In this document: one piece after another, positions 24,218 through 32,874 of the stretch
Position numbering within the stretch: position 1 is the first letter of the stretch
Layout of the letters: every line of letters starts with the position of its first letter
NCBI RefSeq assembly: GCF_902859705.1
Contig: NZ_CADIJO010000003.1
Location: 62,001 to 126,000 of the forward strand
Reading direction: 5' to 3'
Source of the DNA: Achromobacter deleyi
GTDB taxonomy: Bacteria; Pseudomonadota; Gammaproteobacteria; Burkholderiales; Burkholderiaceae_B
DNA length: 64,000 nucleotides
Translations under genes and position numbers: made by a program
The notes under the pieces: generated by a model
What the model was told of the DNA's origin: nothing
What the model saw: only the letters and a program-made list of their open reading frames with translations
Database searches by the model: none

Positions 24218-26359
24218 ATGACCCCTTCATCGATCTCCGTTCAATTCATCCCCACAGGTTTTGTTCCGACCGACGAACAGAGAAAGATCCAGGCGTCCCG
24301 CCATCGCATCAATCTGGTCCTGGCCAATGCGGGCGCGGCCAAAACCACGACGCTGGCGCTGCGCATTGGCGAAGCCATCAGCAAGGGAACCGCACCGGAA
24401 GAGATCCTGGCGCTGACGTTCACCGACGAAGCCAGGCAAGTGCTGCAGGCACGCCTGACGGCCGTGGGCATTGCGTACAACACAGCCCGGCGGGTTCGCG
24501 TGCAAACAGTCGAGGAATTTGCGCGGCAGGTGCTGGCCGGGATGGAAGATGCCGTGCCCAGCGCGCTGGCGTCGGTTCGCGAGCAGAAGGCCTTCGCGCT
24601 GGATGCCCTGGAAAACGTCGGCCCCAATAATCCCGACCGGGGCGATGTGCTGGATATCCGCACGCACAACACGGCGGTCAGCCAGTTTCTGGACAATCTG
24701 CTCAAGCTGAAAGCCACCCTGACGCTCATGCGTGGCGGTGACGGCATGGACCCGGAATTCGCGGCGGAAGGCCTTGCCGTGCCGCTGACCGATTATCTGT
24801 GGGCCATCGAGTATGAAAAACAGCGCATCGACCTGTTCGGCTATGTCGAGGCGCGCGGTTTTTTCGATGCCACGTATGACCTGGCCTGCGCGCTGCGCAC
24901 GACGCCTGAACTGCACCAGGCCCTGCCCGCATACAAGCTTGTCGTCTGCGACGAGCTGCACGACATCAACGAAGCGTCTTTCTGCATCATCGAAACCCTG
25001 CTGAATGTCCACCAGCCCTACTTTGTAGGCGTGGGGGATAAAGACCAGGTGATCTATTCGCACCTGGGCGCCGACGACGCCTTTCTGCAATATCGAATTG
25101 CGGCCAGTTTTCCGGACTGCGCGACGTTTCCGCTGTCGATGACTTACCGCCATGGCCCGCATCTGGCCTATGCCATGGAGGCATTCAAGAACAAGGCCGT
25201 GGAATCGAATCTGCCGCTGCGCACGGAAATCCACGAGGCGCCCTATGCCGACCAGCCCGGCGCGTGCGGGCAGCAGGTTGTAGAGGCCGTTCTGCAATGG
25301 AAACAAGACGGCAAGCCGCTGGATGCGTGCTGCATTCTGTTTCGCGATCAGCATCAATCCATCGACATCGAAAACGCGCTGATGCAGGCGCAGATTCAAT
25401 ATCGCACGCTGACGATGCACAGCTATCTGCAACGCGACGAAATACTGTTTCTGCGTGGGATGCTGGCGATTGCGCTGGGCGATTTTCATCATGTGGCCTC
25501 ACCTGAAACCCGGGCCGCCATCGTGGAAGCGCTGGCGACGTTTGCCGAGGTACCGCTGACCCCGCAAGAACTCAGCGAAGCCAAGGTGACGATCGCCAGG
25601 GACCCCGCCACGCTGGAGTATTTCTTCGAAGGCCAGATCAAGCGTGTCGGCAATCCTGCCGCCCGGGCACGCATCGAAAAGGCGGTGGAGTATCTACGCA
25701 GCCTGGAACCGGCTGCCCCCGCCCATGCCGCGCTGGAAGCGGTCTGCGAATTCGTGGAAATGGAAAAGCTGGCGCAGCGCCTGTATGTCCACCCCTACGA
25801 GGCTTCTGTCGTGACCAAATGCGTGAACGGCTTCATCGGCACGGCGCGCAACCTGAACCAGAACCTGACCGATTTTTCCGCATGGATCGGAACCGCGGAG
25901 AAAGTCGCCGGGCCACGGCCCGGCAAAGCCACGGTATTGCTGGACTGCGTGGCCAACGTCAAGGGCAAGGAATTCGACCACGTGATCGTGCCCTTCCTGG
26001 ATCAGGGCGAGTTCCCGAATCCGCTGCGCACGCTGTCCGAAGAGGAAAACCTGTTCTATGTGGCAGCCACCCGGGCCAAAGCCCGCCTGACCCTCATCCC
26101 GGCGCAAGATCCCGCACGGCGCAGCCCGTTCATCGCCCGCATGCAGCTGGCCGGCACGCTCAACCGCGCCAACAACGCCGTGCGCCGCAATCTGGCCGTA
26201 CCCACGGCCACCGCCGGCCGCCGCGACCTGAAGGTGGCGTATGCCAACAAGGACGCGGTGAAATCGCTGGGCGCCCAGTGGGACCGCACCCGGAAGGTCT
26301 GGTATGTCCCCGACCACCTGGACCTGGAGCCGTTCAGGAACTGGCTGGCCGAACCGTGA
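24218..26359 (+). CDS. UvrD/PcrA-like helicase with C-terminal DUF5710
   Basis: A 713-residue superfamily 1A DNA helicase-like protein. Motifs in order: Q-motif region PTDEQRKIQ, Walker A as ANAGAAKTTT, motif II as VVCDELHDIN, motif III GVGDKDQVIYSHLGA, motif IV LSMTYRHGP, motif V VANVKGKEFDHVIVPF and motif VI ENLFYVAATRAKARL. Two core residues deviate: the glycine before the P-loop lysine is alanine (GAAKT for GSGKT), and DExQD is DELHD. The C terminus carries a DUF5710-like module (VAYANKDAVKSLGAQWDRTR, ending KVWYVP), often found in mobile-element primases. ATG at 24218 is used; an upstream GTG-less extension to 24137 looks non-coding. No recC- or addB-like partner is near. Confidence 0.8.
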   Translation: MTPSSISVQFIPTGFVPTDEQRKIQASRHRINLVLANAGAAKTTTLALRIGEAISKGTAPEEILALTFTDEARQVLQARLTAVGIAYNTARRVRVQTVEEFARQVLAGMEDAVPSALASVREQKAFALDALENVGPNNPDRGDVLDIRTHNTAVSQFLDNLLKLKATLTLMRGGDGMDPEFAAEGLAVPLTDYLWAIEYEKQRIDLFGYVEARGFFDATYDLACALRTTPELHQALPAYKLVVCDELHDINEASFCIIETLLNVHQPYFVGVGDKDQVIYSHLGADDAFLQYRIAASFPDCATFPLSMTYRHGPHLAYAMEAFKNKAVESNLPLRTEIHEAPYADQPGACGQQVVEAVLQWKQDGKPLDACCILFRDQHQSIDIENALMQAQIQYRTLTMHSYLQRDEILFLRGMLAIALGDFHHVASPETRAAIVEALATFAEVPLTPQELSEAKVTIARDPATLEYFFEGQIKRVGNPAARARIEKAVEYLRSLEPAAPAHAALEAVCEFVEMEKLAQRLYVHPYEASVVTKCVNGFIGTARNLNQNLTDFSAWIGTAEKVAGPRPGKATVLLDCVANVKGKEFDHVIVPFLDQGEFPNPLRTLSEEENLFYVAATRAKARLTLIPAQDPARRSPFIARMQLAGTLNRANNAVRRNLAVPTATAGRRDLKVAYANKDAVKSLGAQWDRTRKVWYVPDHLDLEPFRNWLAEP

Positions 26360-26470
26360 TCCGTCCCCGCCATGGCTTTTTACCTCGCCCGTTTATGATG
26401 TCGGGGTAGCGAGTCCGCGCAAATGCGGTACTCTCCCCTCCCCAATCATTCCCCCCGCAAGGAGCCCAAC

Positions 26471-26752
26471 ATGGCACAAGCCTCCGCCCGCCACATCCTC
26501 GTCTCGACCGAAGCAAAGGCCAACGAACTGAAGACGGCCATCGCCAACGGCGCCGACTTCGCTCAAGTCGCCAAGGAAAACTCCAGCTGCCCGTCCAGCC
26601 GCGACGGCGGCAACCTGGGCACGTTCGGCCCGGGCCAGATGGTCAAGGAATTCGACACCGTGGTGTTCAGCGCCCCGGTCGGTGAAGTCCAAGGCCCGGT
26701 CAAGACGCAGTTCGGCTATCACCTGGTTGAAGTGACCAGCCGCAAGGACTAA
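26471..26752 (+). CDS. ppiC: Parvulin-type peptidyl-prolyl isomerase
   Basis: A 93-residue single-domain parvulin, the same length as E. coli PpiC, without signal peptide and so cytoplasmic. It speeds cis-trans isomerisation of X-Pro bonds. The family pattern is complete: ASARHILVST at the start, the active-site segment SSCPSSRDGGNLGTFGPGQM, MVKEFDTVVFSAPVGEV, and the closing TQFGYHLVEVTSR. AAGGAG stands eight bases before the ATG at 26471. Monocistronic with a strong terminator. Confidence 0.95.
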   Translation: MAQASARHILVSTEAKANELKTAIANGADFAQVAKENSSCPSSRDGGNLGTFGPGQMVKEFDTVVFSAPVGEVQGPVKTQFGYHLVEVTSRKD

Positions 26753-26771
26753 GTCCCCGCTGCTGCACGCA

Positions 26772-26811
26772 AAAAAGGCCGCCGCCAGGGTTTCCTGGCG
26801 GCGGCCTTTTT
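26772..26811. terminator. Bidirectional intrinsic terminator
   Basis: An 18-base-pair perfect stem (26772-26789 with 26794-26811, loop GTTT) with A residues on one side and T residues on the other. It can end both ppiC and the convergent gene at 26873. Confidence 0.93.
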
Positions 26812-26872
26812 CATGGGTTGAACGCTTGCGATGCTGCAAGCGCCTGGCCTGCCACACAGTGGCAACGCACCC

Positions 26873-28021
26873 CTACAGCAGATACAACCTGAACGGATAC
26901 GCGTAGTAGATCTGCTCGGTCCGGTTCACCCGGCCTTCGAACTCCTTGTAGAGCTGCCGGCGGGTCTGGTACAGGGCATCCATCGGCGCCAAGCCCTTGT
27001 TCAAGTCGCCAAAGAAGTAGCGCAGCGTGAGCGTGGACGAATGCCCGGCTTCGTTGCTGATGAGGGGCGCCACGTAATGGCGCGCGCCGCTGCGGCGGGC
27101 GGCGTCGATGAAGGCCTTGCTCATGGCCAGCTGGCTGGCGTCCAGGTAGACCAGCTTGAAAGCGGCGCCTTGCAGGTCCTTGGGGTACATGTCGTCTTCG
27201 CCCAGGCCGATGGCGTCGTTCTCGTCTTTTTCGGGCTTGCCCCAGGTGGGGCTGACGACGCCTTCGCCGCTGATCAGCAGGAAGTCGTAGCGGCTGCGGG
27301 CGAACATGTCCGGCGTGGCGCCGCTGATGAGCTGGAACTTGGAGCCGGGATAGAGCTTCTGCACTTCGCCGGTGCCGTCATCGGGATCCGTCTCCAGGTC
27401 GCGCAGGATGAGGCCCTTGGCGTGCGGCCCAAGACCCGCGGCCGGCGTGGCGGCTTGAACCGCCGCTGATTGCTCCTGAACCACGGGCGCGCCCCCAGCA
27501 TCGGCGAAGCTGAAGGCGACCGGCTTCTGCACGAACAGCGGCACGCCATCCAGGGGCAACAGGTCCAGCGCGAAGTGCATGGACGCAGGTTCGATCTGGA
27601 AGATGACGCAGGGCGCTTTGCGCAGGCCCGGCAGCATCGGGCCGAACAGTTCGTGGGACAGGATCGCCATGCGGGCATCGAAGCGCGCGTCCAGCCGCCG
27701 GTTCTCTTCGAGCATGTCGTAGACGCGTCGAAATTCCTTGGACAGGATGCCGGCGGAACGCTCGGGGCTGACGGTTTGCGTGGCGGTTTCGAAGGAAGAT
27801 TGCAGCGTCAGGCGGTCGTCCTGCTGGTGCACGCCGATGCGCATGCAGCGTTCCGGCGAGACAGTGCCGGCGGCCGTCGTGGTTTCGACGGCTGCGGCCG
27901 CCATGCCAGAGGCCATTGACGCGAAGGCCAAGAGCGCCGCGCAAGTGCGGCGGCGTGCGGTACGGTGAGCAAGCGCGCGTTGAGGGAGCAGCCCGAAGTG
28001 GAAGGCGGCGGTGGGGGGCAT
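26873..28021 (-). CDS. Exported CHAT-like protein with missing catalytic residues
   Basis: A 382-residue protein with an N-terminal basic region and hydrophobic signal (CAALLAFASMASGMAAAAV), so probably exported. The C-terminal ~150 residues follow the layout of CHAT/caspase-like proteases: RYDFLLISGEGVV at the histidine strand, FKLVYLDASQLAMSKAFIDA at the cysteine strand and helix, RHYVAPLISNEAG, and FFGDLNKGLAPMDALYQTRR. But the expected His-Gly is replaced by Glu-Gly, and the expected Cys (LSACxT) by Ser (LDASQL). It would thus be a pseudo-protease, if the assignment is right. ATG at 28021 is preferred to a GTG at 28063. Confidence 0.5.
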   Translation of the reverse strand: MPPTAAFHFGLLPQRALAHRTARRRTCAALLAFASMASGMAAAAVETTTAAGTVSPERCMRIGVHQQDDRLTLQSSFETATQTVSPERSAGILSKEFRRVYDMLEENRRLDARFDARMAILSHELFGPMLPGLRKAPCVIFQIEPASMHFALDLLPLDGVPLFVQKPVAFSFADAGGAPVVQEQSAAVQAATPAAGLGPHAKGLILRDLETDPDDGTGEVQKLYPGSKFQLISGATPDMFARSRYDFLLISGEGVVSPTWGKPEKDENDAIGLGEDDMYPKDLQGAAFKLVYLDASQLAMSKAFIDAARRSGARHYVAPLISNEAGHSSTLTLRYFFGDLNKGLAPMDALYQTRRQLYKEFEGRVNRTEQIYYAYPFRLYLL

Positions 28022-28199
28022 GTGAGACGTCTCTCGGAAACCAGACCCGCCAATGCTACGCACGATCCTTGTGAAGGTCTGTGAAGTTTGCCGCTGACTT
28101 TGTCTGTGACGCGAGCCCCGAATGGCCCTGCCTGTTGGCCAATCGCGACTGCCAGCTGCGCGGCATCGACGAGCCGCGTGGCAACGCGTCAGATGCCGG

Positions 28200-28952
28200 C
28201 TACGCCTTCCCCGTCATCACCATATGCGCCAGCGCATCGGCATCCAGCCCGGCGACGTCCCGCTCGATGACCTTGGTGCCGCTTTTCAGGATGGCGACGC
28301 GATCGGCCAGCGCCACCACGTCGGCCATGTTGTGGCTGATGAGAATGACGGTGCGCCCTTCTTCGCGCAGCTTGCGCACCAGGTTCAGCACCAGGGCGGT
28401 TTCCTTGACGCCCAAGGCCGCGGTGGGTTCATCCATGATGACGACGCGGGCGTCCCAGCGCAGGGCGCGGGCGATGGCCACCGCCTGGCGTTGGCCGCCG
28501 GACATGCGCTCGACGGGCCGATCCATGTCATCGATGGGCACCGACAGGCGTTGCAGGTAGCCGCGCGCTTCCTGGGCCATGCGGCGCTTGTCCAGCACGC
28601 GCAGCGGTCCGATGCGGCGCACCAGTTCGGCGCCCATGAAGACGTTTTCCCAGATGGACAGGCGCGGGGCCAGCGCCAGGTCCTGGTAGATGGTGGCGAT
28701 GCCTTGCACCAGAGCATCATGGGGCGAACGAAACACCGCGGGCTTGCCGCGCAGGCTGAGCTCGCCGCCGCTGGGTTCCTGGGCGCCGGAGATGATGCGG
28801 ATCAGCGTGGACTTGCCGGCGCCATTGTCGCCGCAGATGGCCATGACGCGGCCTTCCGGCACGTCCAGGTCGACGCCCTTCAGGGCCTCGACGGCGCCGT
28901 AGGATTTACGGACTTGGCGTAGCGACAAGGCGATGGGCGGGGCAGCGGTCAT
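28200..28952 (-). CDS. Sugar ABC transporter ATPase (RbsA-type, one domain)
   Basis: A 250-residue single-cassette ATPase of the carbohydrate CUT2 class. Walker A GDNGAGKSTLIRII, Q-loop ATIYQDLALAP, signature MSGGQRQAVAIARAL and Walker B VVIMDEPTAALG are complete, and the switch histidine is in LISHN. Most CUT2 importers have a fused double cassette (RbsA); this one is the single-domain form (FrcA-like), so it would work as a homodimer. Last gene of the minus-strand operon kinase-permease-binding protein-ATPase. ATG at 28952; the longer frame upstream is a shadow. Confidence 0.9.
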   Translation of the reverse strand: MTAAPPIALSLRQVRKSYGAVEALKGVDLDVPEGRVMAICGDNGAGKSTLIRIISGAQEPSGGELSLRGKPAVFRSPHDALVQGIATIYQDLALAPRLSIWENVFMGAELVRRIGPLRVLDKRRMAQEARGYLQRLSVPIDDMDRPVERMSGGQRQAVAIARALRWDARVVIMDEPTAALGVKETALVLNLVRKLREEGRTVILISHNMADVVALADRVAILKSGTKVIERDVAGLDADALAHMVMTGKA

Positions 28953-28983
28953 GGCAAAACCATCAATCAACGAAATCGGCGCG

Positions 28984-29946
28984 TCACTTCGCAGGCGCGA
29001 GGAACTTCTGCACATTGCCGGCATCGACCAGCACCGAATCCATGAACAGGTACGGCCCGGACGCGATCTTGTCCTTGGGTTCCTTCTTGACGACGATGCG
29101 GTCGATGGCATCGATGGCGGTCACGCCCAGCTGCTCGAACGGGATCATCATCGTGGCGGTGATGAGGCTGTTGGGGTCGGCAATGCGGCGGTACGTCTCG
29201 GGGCCGCCGTCCACCGACACCAGGGTGATGTCGCCCTTCTTCAGGCCCTGGGCCTGCAGCAGGTCGTCGATGACGTAGGCCTGGCCGTCGAACGAGGCCC
29301 ACACGCCCTTGAACTGGCCCTGGTGGCGCAGGAACAGCGCCTGCATGCCGTTGCGCACGTCGTCGCGCCAGCTCTGGGTGCGGGCCATGCTGAACTTGGC
29401 CAGGTCCTTGACGGCGGTGTTTTCCGACAGCACGGCATCGAGCATCTTGCCGCGGATGCGGGTGCCGGAATTGCCGTCGAAGCGGGCGGACAGGATATTG
29501 CCCTGATAGCCCATCTTGCCCAGCAGGTACAGCACCGATTGCGCGCCGGTGGCGTATTCGTTGACCTCGACGTCGAACAGCATGTGCGGGCTGGCGCCGG
29601 ACATCACGCCCACGACGGGAATGCCCTTTTCCTTGGCGGCCTGCAATTGCGCGTCGGTTTCCACCGGCTTGCCCATGGCAACGACAATCGCGTCGACCTT
29701 CTTGTTGACCAGGGTATCCAGCTGTTCAGCCAGCTTGGGCAGCGAGCCTTCGGCGTTCAGCTGGGTCACCGTCCAGCCCTTGGCGCGGGCCGCTTCCGAG
29801 GCAGCGTTGGCCGCTCGGGCATGGGTTTCCGAAGACATCTGGAAGGCGATGACGCCGACCTCGAAGGCGTGGGCGGCGCCGGCCGCGGCCAGCGCCTGCA
29901 CGGCAAAAGCGCCCAGCAGCAGTGTGCGCGTGATGAGTCGGTTCAT
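28984..29946 (-). CDS. Sugar ABC transporter binding protein
   Basis: A 320-residue periplasmic sugar-binding protein of the RbsB/type I family. The signal peptide ends at about AGAAHA (residue 27); the mature chain begins FEVGVIAFQMSSETHARAA and contains the hinge and ligand segments DAIVVAMGKPVETDAQL, VVGVMSGASPHML, ISARFDGNSGTRIRG (with the usual A for P) and GVWASFDGQAYVIDDLL. GGGGAAA is placed before the ATG. It delivers substrate to the permease encoded 15 bases upstream. Together with the FGGY kinase in the operon, a pentose, pentitol or related polyol is likely. Confidence 0.9.
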   Translation of the reverse strand: MNRLITRTLLLGAFAVQALAAAGAAHAFEVGVIAFQMSSETHARAANAASEAARAKGWTVTQLNAEGSLPKLAEQLDTLVNKKVDAIVVAMGKPVETDAQLQAAKEKGIPVVGVMSGASPHMLFDVEVNEYATGAQSVLYLLGKMGYQGNILSARFDGNSGTRIRGKMLDAVLSENTAVKDLAKFSMARTQSWRDDVRNGMQALFLRHQGQFKGVWASFDGQAYVIDDLLQAQGLKKGDITLVSVDGGPETYRRIADPNSLITATMMIPFEQLGVTAIDAIDRIVVKKEPKDKIASGPYLFMDSVLVDAGNVQKFLAPAK

Positions 29947-29961
29947 GGCGTTTCCCCTTGC

Positions 29962-30906
29962 TTATCCGAATTTGAAGGCCGCTTTCTTGAGCACGGCCGA
30001 TGACACCGCGACGGACGCGATGATGATGAACCCCAGGACGATGTCCTGCACGTAATAGGCCGCCCCCATCAGCACCAGGCCGTTGCCCAGCACTTTCAGG
30101 ATCAGCGCCGCGACCAGGGTGCCGGGTATGTTGGCGTGGCCGGGGTTGAACATGGTCATGCCCAGCAGCACGGCCGCGATGGCGTACAGGAAGTAGTCGC
30201 CGGCCATGTTGGGCGCGGCCGACGACAGGCTGGACGTGAGCAGCACGGCGGCCAGGCCGGCGCACAGGCCGGACAGCGCCAGGCCGATGCCCTTCATGGC
30301 ATGGATGTTGATGCCGGCCAGGCGGGCGGATTCACCGGCCTCGCCGGTGGCGGTCATGCGGGCGCCGGTGCGGGTCCACTTGACCAGGAAAAAGGCGAAC
30401 AGCACGGCGCCCAGCATCCACAGCACCAATGCCGGAATGCCAAAGGGCTTGGCGCGGGCCAGATTGGTAAAGGCGGTGGGCCAGCGGCCCACGTAGGACA
30501 CGCCATCGGTCAGCATGAAGGCAAAGCCGCGCGCCATGGCGGCCATGCCCAGCGTGGCGATCAGCGATGGCACCCGCAGCCGCGTGACGGCCATGCCGTT
30601 GACCAGGCCGCACAGCAGGCCCACGCCCAGCCCCGCGGCAATGGCCAGCACGACGGGCTGGCCGGTATGCACCAGGGCGCCGGTGACCACGGCAGCCAGG
30701 CTGGCAACGTCGGCCACCGACAGGTCCAGCTCGGCCGTGACCAGCGCCAGCGTAAAGCCGATGGCGATGATGGCCAGGAAGCTGGTTTCCTTGGCGATGT
30801 TCAACAGGTTGTTGGGGGCAGCGAAGTTCGGGGCGGCGATTGCGAAAAAAACCACCAGGGCCACCCCTGCGATGGCCGTACCGTACTTTTCCAGGATGCC
30901 GCGCAT
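29962..30906 (-). CDS. Sugar ABC transporter permease (RbsC family)
   Basis: A 314-residue inner-membrane permease with eight to ten hydrophobic helices. The CUT2 permease hallmarks are visible: VTAELDLSVADVASLAAVVTG in place of the canonical GGIDLSVG region, LVNGMAVTRLRVPSLIATLG and GLCAGLAAVLLTSSLSSAAP for the EAA-like loop. AAGGGT precedes the ATG. Second gene of the sugar operon, 140 bases after the kinase. The substrate cannot be read from this subunit. Confidence 0.9.
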   Translation of the reverse strand: MRGILEKYGTAIAGVALVVFFAIAAPNFAAPNNLLNIAKETSFLAIIAIGFTLALVTAELDLSVADVASLAAVVTGALVHTGQPVVLAIAAGLGVGLLCGLVNGMAVTRLRVPSLIATLGMAAMARGFAFMLTDGVSYVGRWPTAFTNLARAKPFGIPALVLWMLGAVLFAFFLVKWTRTGARMTATGEAGESARLAGINIHAMKGIGLALSGLCAGLAAVLLTSSLSSAAPNMAGDYFLYAIAAVLLGMTMFNPGHANIPGTLVAALILKVLGNGLVLMGAAYYVQDIVLGFIIIASVAVSSAVLKKAAFKFG

Positions 30907-31046
30907 CGACTCGACCCTTGCTGCGTTTGATGATGGCAGGGCGGCTGCGCCCTGCCGACCGGGTCTATGCCCTGGCCTGTGGCGTCGTAGTTTATACCCG
31001 GCGATGGGGCGCCGGCGCGGCTAGGCGCGGCTGGACGCCTAGGGTT

Positions 31047-32591
31047 TTACCCCAGCCGGGCGGCCGCCAGCGCGTGCGAGACCGGCGCCAGCGCAGCCTC
31101 GGCGGCCCGGAACTGGGCGTACAGGCCGCGATAGACGTCGACGCGCGCGGCCTGGGGCTCGTAGCGCCGCGCCTTCTGCACCAGGGCATCCTGCGCCGCG
31201 GCAAAGCCGGAAAAAAGGCCCAGGCCCGTCCACGCCGTGACCGCGGCGCCCAGGATGCCGGGCTGGTCGGCCTGCCCGACGACGACAGGGCGTTCGCAGA
31301 TGTCGGCCTTGAGCTGGCACCACTCGGGGCTGGAGGCCGCCCCGCCGCCAAAGCGGATCTGCGCCACGGGGAGCCCCAAGGCGGCTTCGGCGCGTTCGAG
31401 CACGATGCGGTTCAGGAAGGCCACGCCTTCCAGCACGGCCCAGGCGAGGTCGCCCGGGCCATGGCGGCGGTTCAGGCCCAGGAAGGCGCCGCGCAGGTCC
31501 GGGTCCCAGTACGGCACGCGCTCGCCTTGCAGATAAGGCAGGAACAACGCGGGCTGCGGGTCGCGCGGGGCGGCCAGCAGCGTGTGCAGGGCGTCGCCTA
31601 CGCCGGCCATGCCTTCGTCGCCCAGTCGGCCCAGCAGGGGCAGCAGCCAGGCAAGCGTGTCGGCGCCGTTCTGGCCAGGCCCGCCGATCTGGTGATTGCC
31701 GCCGCCCCAGTCCACGGTCATCAGGCCCTGGGCCTGCACGGGCTCGGCCCCGATGGCGCCGAACACTTCGGTGGTGCCCGAGATGTTGTAGGCATAGCCC
31801 GGCCGCAACGCGCCCAGGCCCGCCACAGCGGCCCAGGTGTCGTTGGCGCAGGCAATCACGGGGCGGCCCGCCAGGCGGGCCAGTGCGCCGGGCAGGCCGG
31901 CTTGCACCGGGCCGACAGTATCCAGGGGGTCGAGCAAGGCCGGCACCCAGGCGGGATCGGCGCCGATGGCGGTCAGCAGGTCGGTGGCCGACGGGGCCGG
32001 CTGCGCGGCGGATGCCGTGGCGGCAGCGATCGTCGGACCGGGCCGCGCCGATGCCGCCAGGCGGGCCATCGACACCGTGTCGCTGGCCGCCCGGCCCGTC
32101 AGGCGCAGGTTCAGGTAGTCCTTGGGGTCCAGCACGGCCCGCACGCGGGCGGCCTGGCCGGGTTCCGCACGCAGCAGCCACGCGATGCGGGCCCAGGGAT
32201 GAAAGGCATTGATCTGGCGGACTTCGGGATGGTCCGAAGGCAAGGCCTTCAGCCATTGGCCCACGTCCGCCGCAGCACGCGTATCGCGCCAGGTGATCGC
32301 GGGCCGGATGGCCGCCCCCTGTGCATCCACGAACACCTGTGTGCGCGTAACGCCGCACAGGGCCAACGCTTGCACGGCATCGAAAGCCGGGCCGGCCTGC
32401 ACCGCCAAGGTGTCGCACAGCACTTGCAGACCGCGCCACCAGGCATCAGCGTCGATCTCGTCCCACCCTGGATGCGGGCCGGCGCCGGACGGGCTGTCGA
32501 TGGCGCAGGCATGGGCGGTGGCGCCCGATTCGTCCACCAGCGCCGCGCGAAAGCGCGTGCCGCCCAGGTCCACCGCCAGCACGTAGCTCAT
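31047..32591 (-). CDS. FGGY-family carbohydrate kinase (XylB-like)
   Basis: A 514-residue sugar kinase of the FGGY family, closest in layout to xylulokinases. The N-terminal ATP-binding strand is VLAVDLGGTRFRAALVD, the catalytic Asp region is ANDTWAAVAGLGA with the phosphate-binding NISGTTEVFGA, and the second signature lies around RFGGGAASSPEWCQLKADI. First gene of the operon with a CUT2 sugar importer, so it likely phosphorylates the imported ketose or polyol. The regulator of the operon is not obvious; a TATCAATTGATA palindrome sits in the divergent promoter region 170 bases upstream. Confidence 0.85.
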   Translation of the reverse strand: MSYVLAVDLGGTRFRAALVDESGATAHACAIDSPSGAGPHPGWDEIDADAWWRGLQVLCDTLAVQAGPAFDAVQALALCGVTRTQVFVDAQGAAIRPAITWRDTRAAADVGQWLKALPSDHPEVRQINAFHPWARIAWLLRAEPGQAARVRAVLDPKDYLNLRLTGRAASDTVSMARLAASARPGPTIAAATASAAQPAPSATDLLTAIGADPAWVPALLDPLDTVGPVQAGLPGALARLAGRPVIACANDTWAAVAGLGALRPGYAYNISGTTEVFGAIGAEPVQAQGLMTVDWGGGNHQIGGPGQNGADTLAWLLPLLGRLGDEGMAGVGDALHTLLAAPRDPQPALFLPYLQGERVPYWDPDLRGAFLGLNRRHGPGDLAWAVLEGVAFLNRIVLERAEAALGLPVAQIRFGGGAASSPEWCQLKADICERPVVVGQADQPGILGAAVTAWTGLGLFSGFAAAQDALVQKARRYEPQAARVDVYRGLYAQFRAAEAALAPVSHALAAARLG

Positions 32592-32763
32592 GGCAGAGCC
32601 TCGGCCAGACGGACGATGCCGCGCGGGGCCATGACATCAGGGAGTGAGAACAAATCGGACTTCAGAGGCACGGTCGCGTATCCAATCGCCCTGCCGGCGC
32701 CGGCAGGCTATGCGTGCAACGATTGTATTTCAGGGGTGCGCTGCATCGCAGCACCGGATTCCC

Positions 32764-32775
32764 TATCAATTGATA
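32764..32775. promoter_or_regulatory. TATCAATTGATA palindrome in a divergent promoter
   Basis: A perfect 12-base palindrome in the AT-richest part of the 283-base gap between the kinase and the BKACE gene. It resembles the AT-rich dyads bound by LysR or GntR proteins. The LysR gene at 35931-36860, at the other end of the BKACE operon, is a candidate binder. Confidence 0.4.
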
Positions 32776-32874
32776 ATTTCTGTTCAGGTGACAGCCCCGA
32801 TACCCTGCGACAGAATGGCCTGCACCCGGAGGAGACAACCGGGTCCCTGCAAAAAAACCAGAAGGTGCCAGGCC

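Noticed and set aside
28200..29111. A longer 303-residue form of the sugar ABC ATPase
   Set aside because: The extra 53 N-terminal codons are an Arg/Ser-rich shadow of the binding-protein gene; the ATPase proper starts at 28952.
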